Of a stretch of 63,009 nt of DNA, positions 16,107 to 26,393 are shown in pieces (position 1 is the first letter of the stretch; each line of letters starts with the position of its first letter). The notes below the pieces were generated by a model that made no database searches, was not told the origin of the DNA, and saw only the letters and a program-made list of their open reading frames with translations. Origin of the DNA: Fidelibacterota bacterium (GTDB taxonomy: Bacteria > Fidelibacterota > Marinisomatia > Marinisomatales > UBA1611). The stretch spans positions 1-63,009 of the forward strand of contig JABIHN010000090.1 in NCBI GenBank assembly GCA_018649625.1. The letters run 5' to 3'. Position numbers and translations under genes: made by a program.

Positions 16107-17995
16107 TAGCTTTCTGTGTGTTGCACAGCACGAATATGGTACCGTATAGGTTCAGAGAAAATAGAATTTGGGTAATCATCGAGAATGCGCATATATTGTT
16201 CGATGGCTTTTTCTAAATTAAGAAATTTGGATTCATATATTTGTCCTGCAAGAATAATTCCTCTATCCGCCAGTGGTGTTTCTGATAAAGATAGAACAAT
16301 CTCCAATGCTTCATCATATTCTTTGAGTTGATAATGAAGCAATCCACGCCGTAGGTTAGCCAACGGTACAATGGCGGAATTAGGTATTTCAGTGACTAGA
16401 TATGTTAATTCCTTAATTGCATCTCCAATTTTTCGTTGACGCAAATACCATTCAGATTTTATAAAATGGATATAGGCTGATTTGCTTGAAATATCATCTT
16501 CATAATATTGTGTTAGAATGTTTTTTAATTCCATTAAATCATTAAAGGATGGATCAATTGGACTCATGGCTGAAAAAGAAGCCTGAACAATTTTCAATGT
16601 TGTATCCGGTTCATCAGTTAAAAAATGAATTAAAATCTTCTTTTGCTCAATCGCTGGTAATTTATTTTGTTTTAATTGCTTATCTAAAAACATTAGCGCA
16701 TCAGCTGACATTCCTTTCGCAAGCAATACATCAGCTATTCTTAGGATAATCTTTAATCTCATTTTTTTATCCGGTCTGTTTTTCAAAGCTTTGTTTAAAT
16801 GGTCAAAAGACTGATCAAAATCTTGAAGAATTCTATATTGAATTTCACCTAATCGAAAATAAGCTTCAGCCAATAAAGGCGATTTAGGTAACGAAATTAA
16901 GAGAGAATCATATAAAGAAAGACTCGATTTTAAATGCGCTGGAGACAAAGAAGAGCTCACCTGAAACGGGTCTTCAAAAAATAAATTATTATCAAAAAAA
17001 TATGGAATCAAGTGCGATTCTTGGATGGGAATAATTTGATCTTCAAATGTTTGAGCAAGACCTAGGAGAGCTTTCCCTGTATTGTTTGCATTTAATGTTT
17101 GGCTCAAAATATAATTGTAGGCTTGAATAGCAATTTTAAATTGATTTTCTTCCCGACATTCATTCGAAAATGCCATCCATTCTTTAAAGTTTGGTTTGTC
17201 TAGTTTGGAATGTTCCTTTTTAGTCTCAAATGCAAGGATATATTTTTGTTGTTTAAAGTAAAATTCGCTTAACACATTTAAAAGAGATTGGGGTGTTTTT
17301 TGAGAAGCTATTATTAGTTTTTCTTCTATAATTTGAACGGCATCTTGTTCATCACTCATAAGGAGAATTCTCCGCTGAATAATCCCGTTCTGATTTGATG
17401 GTTGGGAAAGACTTAAAATATATTGATCCATTGCTTTATCGTAGACACGACGAGATTGATAGTAAATACCAGCTTCATAAGCCATAAAGGATTGCCCAAA
17501 ATTTTCTCGACCCTTTCCTAACAAGGAAAGCAAATCGTCATCTAAACTATAGCGCCCATACAATGAAACCATTATTCTATAATACGAACGATTGTTTTTG
17601 AATTTTTCCGTACTGGATTCCCATACCAGTTTGGCTTCAGACAGTTGGTCGTTTAAATAAAACAGTTCACCTAATTCAGCATAAAGTTGAATATCATTTG
17701 GAGTATAGATTAGCTTTTCACGAATTAATGAAATACCATCTTCATATCGCTGATTTTTCTTATAAAGTAATTTTAGATCACGAAAGGTTCGACTATGATT
17801 TGGAGTTTTTAATAGAATGGATTCATATATAGAAATAGCCCCGTCTATGTCCCCTTTTCTTTCCAACATTTTTGCTGTTTTTAAAGAAGCGTTGATTGGT
17901 CCATTATTTTGCCCAAAAAGAATTGAGCCCACTAGAACAATATAAATTAAATATGATTTATTTCTCAATATCACCCTCGATAATTTCTTGTTCAA
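16106..17995 (-). CDS. Large exported TPR protein
   Basis: A 629-residue protein made almost wholly of tetratricopeptide-like helical pairs. Examples are KRKGDIDGAISIYESIL-type units at the start, AEAYFRLGEIQYRIL in the middle and AIEQYMRILDDYPNS near the end. The N-terminus has a hydrophobic signal (about 15-28, ending LFGQ). The first codon given is TTG inside the end of DUF4175; GTG at 17974 or TTG at 17968 would leave the signal peptide intact, so the exact start is uncertain. It overlaps both neighbours and is probably a periplasmic assembly scaffold of this cluster. Confidence 0.8.
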   Translation of the reverse strand: MNKKLSRVILRNKSYLIYIVLVGSILFGQNNGPINASLKTAKMLERKGDIDGAISIYESILLKTPNHSRTFRDLKLLYKKNQRYEDGISLIREKLIYTPNDIQLYAELGELFYLNDQLSEAKLVWESSTEKFKNNRSYYRIMVSLYGRYSLDDDLLSLLGKGRENFGQSFMAYEAGIYYQSRRVYDKAMDQYILSLSQPSNQNGIIQRRILLMSDEQDAVQIIEEKLIIASQKTPQSLLNVLSEFYFKQQKYILAFETKKEHSKLDKPNFKEWMAFSNECREENQFKIAIQAYNYILSQTLNANNTGKALLGLAQTFEDQIIPIQESHLIPYFFDNNLFFEDPFQVSSSLSPAHLKSSLSLYDSLLISLPKSPLLAEAYFRLGEIQYRILQDFDQSFDHLNKALKNRPDKKMRLKIILRIADVLLAKGMSADALMFLDKQLKQNKLPAIEQKKILIHFLTDEPDTTLKIVQASFSAMSPIDPSFNDLMELKNILTQYYEDDISSKSAYIHFIKSEWYLRQRKIGDAIKELTYLVTEIPNSAIVPLANLRRGLLHYQLKEYDEALEIVLSLSETPLADRGIILAGQIYESKFLNLEKAIEQYMRILDDYPNSIFSEPIRYHIRAVQHTES

Positions 17996-20900
17996 TTTTC
18001 AATTGACTTAATGAATTAAAATATCGTTTTATCATTGTTTGATGTTCGCGAGAATACCCAGCATTAATAGATTTATTTAAAGCTTGAAGCGCCAGATTTT
18101 GTCTTTGCCCCATATCAGCAGGTAATCCACCTGGGCCTTCAAACGATATCAATGTCTCTGCAGATGTTGATTTCCGTTCGTCTTTATAACCGCGCTGTGT
18201 CATAGAAGTTTGACTGTCTAACATTCGAGATAAAATTCGCTGTTGTCTTTCTTGGGTTTTTCGTGAAAATCGTCGACGTTGAAGATCTTTGATAACTTCG
18301 TCCATTTCTTTTCCGATTCCACTTAAATCTCCCATTCCCTTTTGTCCGGAATGTCGCATTTCATTCATCATTTGTTCTAATGATTTTCGAATATCCTGTT
18401 GTTTTTGGAGCATTTGTTGCATCATTTGTTGTTGAGCTGCAGCAGCCATTTGCCCCATCCCTAACTGCATTCCCTGCTGATTCGCGCCTTGTTGTTGGCC
18501 GGCCATTTGTTGCATCATTTGCAAAAATTGTTCATAGCCGCTGGCAGACCCTGATTGCTGCATTGCTTGAATACTATTAAACAAGCCAAGCGCCGCCTCA
18601 TTCAATCCTGCCATTGCCATTTCTTGACTAGTCCCTGCCTGATTTACATTTCTTTCTGTTAATTTAGATTTAGCTTCTTGCATACTTGCATTTGCTTTAC
18701 CAACCCCTCGTCCTATTTCAGGCGTAATTGAAAATGTTTCTTTAGATAGCTCCATCATTTGGCTCATAATTGATTTAAGTTGATCTTGTAATACTTGTTG
18801 TCGAGATGCCATTTCTCGGAGTCGAGGAGAATTCCGAGTTGCCGATTTAACATCAGATCGCAATTGTTCTTCTTGGGATGAAAGATAAAGCATATCTTGA
18901 ATTAACGCTTGAAATTTTTCAGTCATATCATCTACGGTCTCCTTTTGAAAACCCTGTTGCATTTGCATGACTTGTTGCATCATCATTTCCATATTTTGAA
19001 GAGATGCTTGGCTGGACGATTGCGCTTGTTGTGGTTGCTGTTGAGTCAAGTTTTGCATGGTTTCCGTCATAGAGTTTTCTGTTTGTTCCATGAGAGATGA
19101 ATTGGCCATTTCAGATAAATCATCTGACGTTTTATCGCTATAGGGCTCCACCAAGTCTGACGCTTCTTCCATAAGAGATTTTAAATTATCAAGTTCTTCG
19201 AAATTCCTTTTTTCTTCTTGAGCTAATCGTTCAAGTGTGGATTGATCTGTCTGATCATTCGCTTGATTAATTTCACGATCCAAAGATTGTTCTTGATCAA
19301 AAAGCTGTTGCATTCTCGTTTGGAGTTCATCCATTTTTTGCTCAGCCTGCAATCGTTTAAATATTTCCAGATATCGATCTAAATCCTGTTCGATTTGAGC
19401 CATATTTTCAGATAATTCACTCAATGCATTCTGAAGTTGTTTCATATCCATGTTCTCGAGAGCTTCTTGGAGATTCTCCATATTGCTCATCATATCTTCA
19501 GGAATAACGGCCTGAATTAGTTCAGATAATTCTTTAAATTTATCTAATAAGTCAGATGAAAAAAGGTCGTGTTTTTCTGCCTGTTTAGTAATCGATTCAA
19601 TGGCTTCTGTCATTTTTTCTAAATTGGCTAACTCTTCCTTTGCTTGCTCTAGGGCATTTTTTACAGATTGCTGTTGATCCCAATCCAATTCTTTTGTTTT
19701 CAATGATTCAAGTTCTAACGATTCAAACAATTCTTGGAGATCTTGAAATTCTTCAGATCCAGTTATCATTTTTTCCATGAATTCATCTTCATTATTTTCG
19801 GATAATTCGTAGAGATCAGCTAAGGATGGTACTCGTGCAATAAAGGTGGATGATACTGTTTTTTTAGGTCCTGAAATATTATCATTATCTGTGAGTTCAA
19901 AATGAAAATGGACTTCATCTTCTGGCATAAGAAACATATCGCTCAAATCCCACAAGGTGCGAATAGTTTGAATAACGGTATCCGGATTTAAATCATGAAT
20001 TGTAAACATTGCCACATAAGGATCTGCCATTAAAAACGCTGGACGTCTTACTTCGTAAGCAACTTGCAGATTGCTAAATCCATAATCATCCTCAATTTCA
20101 ATATGTATTGGAATTGATTGATTGCTCCCTAATTCGATCACAGGTGACGGTTTAATAACAAAAAGACTTGGATCGTGATCTGGAATTATTTCCAGTGAAT
20201 ATGGGACAGGATCTCGGTTTGTAATCCCTCGCTCATCTACAAGATTTACCGTGAATTCACCGCTCTCCATCATTTGAAAATTACCTGAAGCGGACCTGCC
20301 CGTAGATGATAAATCTATTTTTTCTCCATTAATATCTAAAAAAGCAGACTCTAAAATACGATTAGATGAAAGATAAATTTGAACCGTAGAGCCCTTGAGC
20401 CCATGTACGACAGCTATATTCCCGACCTGTGTTTCTGTAATCAGACCACTGTATTTAGGCGGAACCACAGTAATTAGAAATGATTCAAAGAATGGGCGGT
20501 CTGTGACAAATATGGTACTGGGAATAGAAGCCACTTTTTCCCAGGCTTCCCAAAAATGATCAGCATTTACAATTGCCGAATAGGTATAATCTTGAAAAAG
20601 TTCTGGTAATTCAAATTGATAATTCCCGGTAGAATCCCTTGGCGCTGAAAAAATTAATTGCAATGAATCTCGCTCTTGTGTCGCAGCTTGAAGTGGCGTT
20701 AATTGCAGCAAAACCGTATCGGGATTAGCCCCAATTGCTTTAATCGTGATGTTGGATTTTTCTCCGCCTAAAATATGAATATCACTGGAAAGACTCATAA
20801 GAGAAAATGGTTTTGGTGCATGAAATTTAGTTGTCGGATTTATCCATCGATAAAAAGAATTGGCAGATGATTGGTATGTAAAACTAAAAAAGAGAATTAA

Positions 20901-21386
20901 AAACATCCAAATTGCCAGTAACCGCTTTTTTACTGAATCCATATTTTTATTTTTTAATAATTCAGAATAATTTAAAGCTTTAAGCTTCTCTGAGATTTTA
21001 TTTATATAAGCATTTGATAATTCTTTGGATTCGTTTTCCCCTGAATTGGATTCTAGTTGCAGTGCGTTTAAAATTGTGTCTTTTTTGTCTGGAAAAGCTA
21101 CTTTGCCCAAATATAGAGATATTGTTTCAACTTTATATTTAACTAACTGGTCCGATTCTGATCTAAAGTATTTAACAAGCCAATGAATAACATAAACACC
21201 TAATAAAATATATATAATATAGAGTCCATTCATTTTTAATGTAGGCGAAAAATAAAATACTGTTTCCAATTCAATCCCAATCAAAAACAATAGTGATGCT
21301 ATAATTCCAAGCCATAATAAGCTCATAAAACCATCTTGCCAAAACAAAATTGACCTAGTAATTAGAATGTGTTTTTTAATTTTCAT
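17958..21386 (-). CDS. DUF4175 family large membrane-anchored protein
   Basis: A 1142-residue protein of the DUF4175 type. Two hydrophobic helices near the N-terminus (about 15-65) and one near 150-170 anchor it. A beta-rich region of Ig-like segments (about 180-510) includes VVPPKYSGL and IEIEDDYGFSNLQVAYEV. From about 540 the chain is a long charged coiled coil, then a very Gln/Met-rich stretch (about 780-1010, e.g. QQMMQQMLQKQQD). It follows the DUF4159 gene by one base and overlaps the TPR gene. It is presumably an envelope structural or mechanosensing component; no enzyme motif is visible. Confidence 0.85.
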   Translation of the reverse strand: MKIKKHILITRSILFWQDGFMSLLWLGIIASLLFLIGIELETVFYFSPTLKMNGLYIIYILLGVYVIHWLVKYFRSESDQLVKYKVETISLYLGKVAFPDKKDTILNALQLESNSGENESKELSNAYINKISEKLKALNYSELLKNKNMDSVKKRLLAIWMFLILFFSFTYQSSANSFYRWINPTTKFHAPKPFSLMSLSSDIHILGGEKSNITIKAIGANPDTVLLQLTPLQAATQERDSLQLIFSAPRDSTGNYQFELPELFQDYTYSAIVNADHFWEAWEKVASIPSTIFVTDRPFFESFLITVVPPKYSGLITETQVGNIAVVHGLKGSTVQIYLSSNRILESAFLDINGEKIDLSSTGRSASGNFQMMESGEFTVNLVDERGITNRDPVPYSLEIIPDHDPSLFVIKPSPVIELGSNQSIPIHIEIEDDYGFSNLQVAYEVRRPAFLMADPYVAMFTIHDLNPDTVIQTIRTLWDLSDMFLMPEDEVHFHFELTDNDNISGPKKTVSSTFIARVPSLADLYELSENNEDEFMEKMITGSEEFQDLQELFESLELESLKTKELDWDQQQSVKNALEQAKEELANLEKMTEAIESITKQAEKHDLFSSDLLDKFKELSELIQAVIPEDMMSNMENLQEALENMDMKQLQNALSELSENMAQIEQDLDRYLEIFKRLQAEQKMDELQTRMQQLFDQEQSLDREINQANDQTDQSTLERLAQEEKRNFEELDNLKSLMEEASDLVEPYSDKTSDDLSEMANSSLMEQTENSMTETMQNLTQQQPQQAQSSSQASLQNMEMMMQQVMQMQQGFQKETVDDMTEKFQALIQDMLYLSSQEEQLRSDVKSATRNSPRLREMASRQQVLQDQLKSIMSQMMELSKETFSITPEIGRGVGKANASMQEAKSKLTERNVNQAGTSQEMAMAGLNEAALGLFNSIQAMQQSGSASGYEQFLQMMQQMAGQQQGANQQGMQLGMGQMAAAAQQQMMQQMLQKQQDIRKSLEQMMNEMRHSGQKGMGDLSGIGKEMDEVIKDLQRRRFSRKTQERQQRILSRMLDSQTSMTQRGYKDERKSTSAETLISFEGPGGLPADMGQRQNLALQALNKSINAGYSREHQTMIKRYFNSLSQLKIEQEIIEGDIEK

Positions 21387-21387
21387 A

Positions 21388-22032
21388 TTACTGGGTTAAT
21401 GCAAAATAAATAATATTTACACCCATTTTTAAGGATGCTTCACGAATTGGCCAAGGATCTTGATGAACACTAGCGTCTTCCCAACCGTCACCTAAATCAG
21501 ACTCAAACGTGTATAGCAATATAATCCGTTCGCCTTCAAACAACGCCAAGGCTTGTGGTGGATTATTATCGTGTTCATGAACTTTAGGCACTCCATTCGG
21601 AAGCTTAAAATAGGATGAAAATATTGAATGACTATGAGGTAATGGTACTAAGTCTTTATTTGGAAAAACTCGTTTTATTTCTCGACGAAAAGATTCATCC
21701 ATGCCATAATTATCATCCGCATGAAGAAACCCGCCATTCATTAAGATAGATCGCAATGCAATAATTTCATCTTCTGAAAATCGTATATTTCCATGACCCG
21801 TCATATAAAGATATGGGAATTGACTTGCATTATCATCTGTAAGTTGAATTCGGAATTCATCTGGATGTGCTGACATGGGCGTATTTGAATTCAAATAATT
21901 CAACAAGTTCGGTAAACTACTGGGATCACTATACCAATCCCCGCCTCCGCTGTAGTGAACACGGGCAATCGAAAAGGATTGGGCTGAAGCCAGTCCAGCC
22001 AATAAGAAGAATAAAATGCAGTTTTTAATCAT
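21388..22032 (-). CDS. DUF4159 domain protein, exported
   Basis: A 214-residue protein with a signal peptide (ends LASAQS). It matches DUF4159, a Rossmann-like fold found beside MoxR/DUF58/DUF4175 genes. Typical stretches are ARVHYSGGGDWYSDP, YLYMTGHGNIRFSEDE, GGFLHADDNYGMDESF and REIKRVFPNKDLVPLP. Biochemical role not established. It is the first gene of a tight four-gene minus-strand run (DUF4159, DUF4175, TPR, AsnB-like). Its start faces the plus-strand barrel gene at 22150 across 117 bp that should hold both promoters. Confidence 0.9.
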   Translation of the reverse strand: MIKNCILFFLLAGLASAQSFSIARVHYSGGGDWYSDPSSLPNLLNYLNSNTPMSAHPDEFRIQLTDDNASQFPYLYMTGHGNIRFSEDEIIALRSILMNGGFLHADDNYGMDESFRREIKRVFPNKDLVPLPHSHSIFSSYFKLPNGVPKVHEHDNNPPQALALFEGERIILLYTFESDLGDGWEDASVHQDPWPIREASLKMGVNIIYFALTQ

Positions 22033-22149
22033 AAAATGTCAATGTAATAATCAACTCATTTGTTCCAAAAAAGACACGTCTAAACTTAACTTGAATTTGT
22101 CGAGTCTCTTCTTGTAAAAAGCATAGGAATCATGGAATTTTGATGACCT

Positions 22150-24006
22150 ATGTTTGCCTTGAAAAATATACGCCACGCATTAATCTTATTTATCCTTTCT
22201 GGTTTAGTGGGTCAAGTAGAATTAAAAAAAGAGCCGCGCACCTTTCTTTTTGGGCTTATCAAGCTCGATACTGAATCGGCTTATGAAGATGGCGCATGGA
22301 TTAATAAATGGCTTTATGCTCGAGAATTTGCCGCGCCAGTTAGTTTTGCACCTCTTGAAATACGTTATGGCTTTGGTTTTAACGGGAAAACATCCGGTAG
22401 TGCATCAAATCTCAGTGATGATTCCGCATCGGACGATCCGGATAAAATAAAATATGATGGCAATGTGGATCCTATAACTCAAGAATTTAAAAACATTTGG
22501 GGATCATCCCTTGAAATTGACGTTGGGCTTTTTAATCTGCCCCATTATTTAGTTGGAACAAGTTGGATGAACGTGATGACGGGACTGACTTATCGCTCAA
22601 GTAAAATTTGGTATCCCGCAGAAACCCCATCCGAATCTTGGGCAGAAACAAATACGGATTGGGGCGATACAGCTTATTTTTCTCCGAAAATTACAGACTA
22701 TATGCTTACAACTCATTTACAATATCAACCTTTTAATAATTGGTTTGTTAATTTTAGATATTCTTATGGGTTGTCTTCTGCTCTTTTTTATTCGCCAGAT
22801 CAAGAAGTATGGAATAAAACATTAAAGGGTTCCGGAACATCAGCAGCAGGTGCAATTGGAATTCGTTTTATTTTAGATTCCGGAAAAATAAACAGGTTTA
22901 CGGTTGGATTAGATTTTCGATATTCTTATACAAAAATACATACCATTACCGATGTGGAAGACATAACACCTATCAACCGATTTGATTTAGTTAATTATGG
23001 ATTATATTTAACGCTTTCAGCTTTTTATGGAGGAAAGAATACAATTGGGGATGAGGCAAAAACGTTCTATTACCGAAAAGAATATGTAACTGCTCGAGAT
23101 AAATTCAAAGAATTTCTCGCAGAATATCCATCTCATGCAAATCGTCATCGCGCTGAAAAATACATAGCAGATTGTGATTATAAAATTCCATATCAAATCA
23201 TGGATGACGGTGTTGTTTTAGAACATGGGAGTAAAACACCGAAAGCATTGAAAAAGTATTTATATGCCAAATCAATAGTGAAAAATGACACATTAATCTT
23301 AGAAACCCTTAACAAAAGAATTAATCAAATTGCACTACTTTGGATGTTAGAAGCTGAAAAAATGTTAAAAGAATCCAGATACGACGAAGCATACTCTTTG
23401 GTAAAACATGTGGCTGAATTTTCAATTCATGGTAAAAATGAAATTCGACGATTTAATTCTTGGGTCATTCTTAACGAAGGGAAAAAATATCAAAATGCAA
23501 GCTTTGTCGGCAAGGCAATGGGAAAGTATGCCACCGCACTAGAAATGAACCCCGATCTTATTTATGAAATAAAAGCATTGCAATATCAAGCGGGAATTCA
23601 AATGGTGAAATTGGCTAATGAAGCTGATGAATTTGATGAAATTCAACTAGCGATTTACTCGTTAGAGTTTGCCCGTGATTTATCGGGTGGCATTGGAAAA
23701 AGAAACGAGCAACTCTTGATAGATTTAAAAAATAAATTAAAATCACACTCCGATTATAAAACCCGAATTTTAGTAAATAATAAAATGAATCAAGCAAGGT
23801 CTATTCAAGCCAAAGCTCGAACTGAAAAACTAGATATTGGACAAACAATACCGCAAGTTCAGGAATTACTGGGCGAACCACATGAAATAATTATTGGAAA
23901 CAATGGAACTAATCCCGATGAACAATTGTGGGTATATTTTGTAAATGATAAATCAATTTATTTAACATTCCACTATTTTCAATTATTTAAAATTGAAGAA
24001 TTATAA
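22150..24006 (+). CDS. Outer-membrane-type protein: barrel-like N-terminus, TPR middle, SmpA-like tail
   Basis: A 618-residue exported protein (signal about 1-21). Residues about 22-300 alternate aromatic and polar residues in strand-like runs (FNNWFVNFRYSYGLSS, INRFTVGLDFRYSYTKI), as in outer-membrane barrels. Residues about 305-520 are helical TPR-like repeats (KEYVTARDKFKEFLAEYPSHANR). The last 60 residues (IGQTIPQVQELLGEPHEI to the end) look like the SmpA/OmlA fold of envelope lipoproteins. The combination suggests an envelope assembly factor. No name can be assigned. It leads the plus-strand envelope run. Confidence 0.65.
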   Translation: MFALKNIRHALILFILSGLVGQVELKKEPRTFLFGLIKLDTESAYEDGAWINKWLYAREFAAPVSFAPLEIRYGFGFNGKTSGSASNLSDDSASDDPDKIKYDGNVDPITQEFKNIWGSSLEIDVGLFNLPHYLVGTSWMNVMTGLTYRSSKIWYPAETPSESWAETNTDWGDTAYFSPKITDYMLTTHLQYQPFNNWFVNFRYSYGLSSALFYSPDQEVWNKTLKGSGTSAAGAIGIRFILDSGKINRFTVGLDFRYSYTKIHTITDVEDITPINRFDLVNYGLYLTLSAFYGGKNTIGDEAKTFYYRKEYVTARDKFKEFLAEYPSHANRHRAEKYIADCDYKIPYQIMDDGVVLEHGSKTPKALKKYLYAKSIVKNDTLILETLNKRINQIALLWMLEAEKMLKESRYDEAYSLVKHVAEFSIHGKNEIRRFNSWVILNEGKKYQNASFVGKAMGKYATALEMNPDLIYEIKALQYQAGIQMVKLANEADEFDEIQLAIYSLEFARDLSGGIGKRNEQLLIDLKNKLKSHSDYKTRILVNNKMNQARSIQAKARTEKLDIGQTIPQVQELLGEPHEIIIGNNGTNPDEQLWVYFVNDKSIYLTFHYFQLFKIEEL

Positions 24007-24063
24007 CAATTGTGACAAATTCAATCCTATTTAAAGAAAAAAATACCCAGTATTTTTCAGGCT

Positions 24064-25260
24064 GTGAAACTTATATTTAAAACTATTTTATTTGTCCTTT
24101 TAATCTCGTCCGTTTTCGCTCAAACCGGAAAGCGAAATTATGATAATGAATTAAGACATCAGAATAAAGCAATCAATGCTTTAAAGGACGAAATTGGTCA
24201 ATTACGATTAAAATTAAAAAAAGCGGAATCAAAAGAGCGATCCACGGCCAGTCGTATTTCATCATTAGATGAAGATATCGCCCTTACTTCTCGACTCGTT
24301 CAATCCTTGAAAAGAGAAGAAGAAAAAACGCGAAATAGAATTTTTCAACTCAAAGAAAGTCTCTTGAAAAATGAAACTGAGCTTGATAACCTTCGCATAA
24401 GATATGAAGAGAGAGTGGTGAATTCTTATTTAAAAGGCCGACTTACAGATTTAGAACGTGTCTTTTCTTCTACAACATGGAGACAAGCCATGTACCGAAC
24501 TCAATATCTGAAAATCATCACCGATATTGAAAAAAAGATGACAAAACAAATTGAAAAACTATTAATTCAAGTTAGCCAACAAAAACTAGAGCTTGAAGCT
24601 ACCCTGCGTGAAAACCTTAATTTAAAACGCGACAAAGAAAAACAAATGATTGCGTACCAAAATATGCGCATTACCCGCGAACAGGAGCTTAATCGAATTC
24701 GTACCGATAAAAAATCTTTAGCTATTTATATGAACGAAAAGGAAGCGGGGATTGGGCAGTTAGAAAGTATTATTAAAAATGTTTTAGAAGACAAAGCAAG
24801 ATTTGAACGTGAAGAAAGGATTCGTCAACAACAAGAGGCTTTAAAAGTTAAAAGCTTTAAATCACTTAAAGGTCAAATTTCATGGCCAGCAAAAGGGCGA
24901 ATCATTGCAAAATTTGGACGACAATGGAATCCAAAGCTTAAAACCACGACTGAGAATCCAGGGATTGATATAAAAGGTCAGCCTGGCTCTGCCATACGAA
25001 GTATTATGGGAGGCATTGTAACGACCATCACCTATATTCGCGGTTACGGCACAACAATTATTATTGATCACGGTGGAGGTTTTTATACTGTCTATAGCCA
25101 CGTAACCAATATACAAACAAGTGTGGATAGTGAAGTTCGAAATGGTGATGTAATTGCATACATGGGTGATTCAGGTTCTATCAATGGAGCTAAACTTCAT
25201 TTTGAAATTTGGGGAAAAGGACAAAAATTAGACCCTGAAAAATGGCTCACCAAAAAGTAA
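24064..25260 (+). CDS. EnvC/NlpD-like M23 protein (murein hydrolase activator)
   Basis: A 398-residue exported protein with a GTG start. A signal peptide (about 1-19) is followed by a long coiled coil (25-250, with IGQLRLKLKKAESKE-type heptads) and a C-terminal LytM domain (about 275-395). The LytM domain has NPGIDIKGQPGS, GYGTTIIIDHGGGFYTVYSH and LHFEIWGKG. The first metal-ligand His is absent: NPGIDI stands where active enzymes have HxGxD. That is typical of EnvC-type activators, which switch on amidases rather than cut murein. The stop overlaps the next start as TAATG. Confidence 0.88.
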   Translation: MKLIFKTILFVLLISSVFAQTGKRNYDNELRHQNKAINALKDEIGQLRLKLKKAESKERSTASRISSLDEDIALTSRLVQSLKREEEKTRNRIFQLKESLLKNETELDNLRIRYEERVVNSYLKGRLTDLERVFSSTTWRQAMYRTQYLKIITDIEKKMTKQIEKLLIQVSQQKLELEATLRENLNLKRDKEKQMIAYQNMRITREQELNRIRTDKKSLAIYMNEKEAGIGQLESIIKNVLEDKARFEREERIRQQQEALKVKSFKSLKGQISWPAKGRIIAKFGRQWNPKLKTTTENPGIDIKGQPGSAIRSIMGGIVTTITYIRGYGTTIIIDHGGGFYTVYSHVTNIQTSVDSEVRNGDVIAYMGDSGSINGAKLHFEIWGKGQKLDPEKWLTKK

Positions 25261-26393
25261 TGTCATTTGATATTGTAGCATCCCAATCTCTCATTTGGGA
25301 AAGACTTTCAAAAATAAGCACGGCAAATCAACTGGGAAATGCATACTTAATCTCCGGTCCCAGAGGGTGCGGAAAAGAGGGGTTAGCAATTCGCTTTTCT
25401 CAATTACTTAATTGCGAAATATCTTCAGTAAACCCATGTGATTCCTGTCCGTCTTGCCAACGATTTCATCAGTTACAACATGAAAAATTAAATCTAATCT
25501 TTCCACTGCCAACCGTTAAAAAAACAACAAGTGACAACTCGGATGATATTTCAACTGTTGGCAATAGTGATATGGAATTGGTAACAAGCGCCATTGCGAA
25601 AAAATCAAAAGATCATTTTTATAAAATCCAAATCCCAAAAGCAAATAGAATTCTGATTCAATCAGTAAGAGGATTACGAAAAAGCTTATATTTAAAAAGT
25701 GATCCAAGCGGTCGGAAAATTGTTCTAATTCTTGATGCTCATTTATTATCAGCAGGTCAAGGCGAAGCAGCCAATGCTCTTTTGAAAATATTAGAAGAAC
25801 CACCAAAGAACACAACCTTAGTACTCGTCACAGACCATGTTGAATTATTACTACCAACTATATTATCACGATGCCAACGGCTATCGGTCCCTAGATTAAA
25901 TGATGAAACCATCATGAAATGGCTTCAAATGAAAATGGTAAAAGAATCTGAAATTCCATTTTTAGCTGGGTTAAGTCTGGGGAATATTCATCAAGCTCGT
26001 TTTCTCACATCACAACCAATTGGTGATTTAATGAAGTTAATTAGCGGTTTGATTAAAACAATCACTGGTAACGAACCCGATTCTTGGCGAAAATTTATCC
26101 AAACATATTCACGGTTAGCTTCTCAGGATCCTGCGACATTTTCATTTCATTTTATGATGATAAAAATTTGGTTTCGATCAGCAAATCGATTACAAAAAGA
26201 TGTAGATGACATATTACATGAAACTTCCTTTAAGCTCGGGATGAAACGAATATTAGATTTGCACCCAACAGCTGACTTTTCTGCTATTACATTTGAATTA
26301 GAAAATACAATTTTAGCCATTCCAAAAAACCTATATATCCCATTAATTTTGACAAACCTTTTAATTAAAATACAGAAATACTTAAAATCATGA
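25260..26393 (+). CDS. holB: DNA polymerase III delta' subunit-like protein
   Basis: A 377-residue clamp-loader AAA+ protein. I start at ATG 25260, which overlaps the preceding stop (TAATG), rather than six codons earlier. Walker A is SGPRGCGKEG (about 30-40). A zinc-finger pattern follows, C-x2-C-x2-C in NPCDSCPSCQRF. Walker B-like LILDAHLLSAG, then NALLKILEEPPKNTTLVLVTD and LSRCQRL, are the DnaX/HolB hallmarks. It loads the sliding clamp at replication. A four-base overlap joins it to metG. Confidence 0.88.
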   Translation: MSFDIVASQSLIWERLSKISTANQLGNAYLISGPRGCGKEGLAIRFSQLLNCEISSVNPCDSCPSCQRFHQLQHEKLNLIFPLPTVKKTTSDNSDDISTVGNSDMELVTSAIAKKSKDHFYKIQIPKANRILIQSVRGLRKSLYLKSDPSGRKIVLILDAHLLSAGQGEAANALLKILEEPPKNTTLVLVTDHVELLLPTILSRCQRLSVPRLNDETIMKWLQMKMVKESEIPFLAGLSLGNIHQARFLTSQPIGDLMKLISGLIKTITGNEPDSWRKFIQTYSRLASQDPATFSFHFMMIKIWFRSANRLQKDVDDILHETSFKLGMKRILDLHPTADFSAITFELENTILAIPKNLYIPLILTNLLIKIQKYLKS

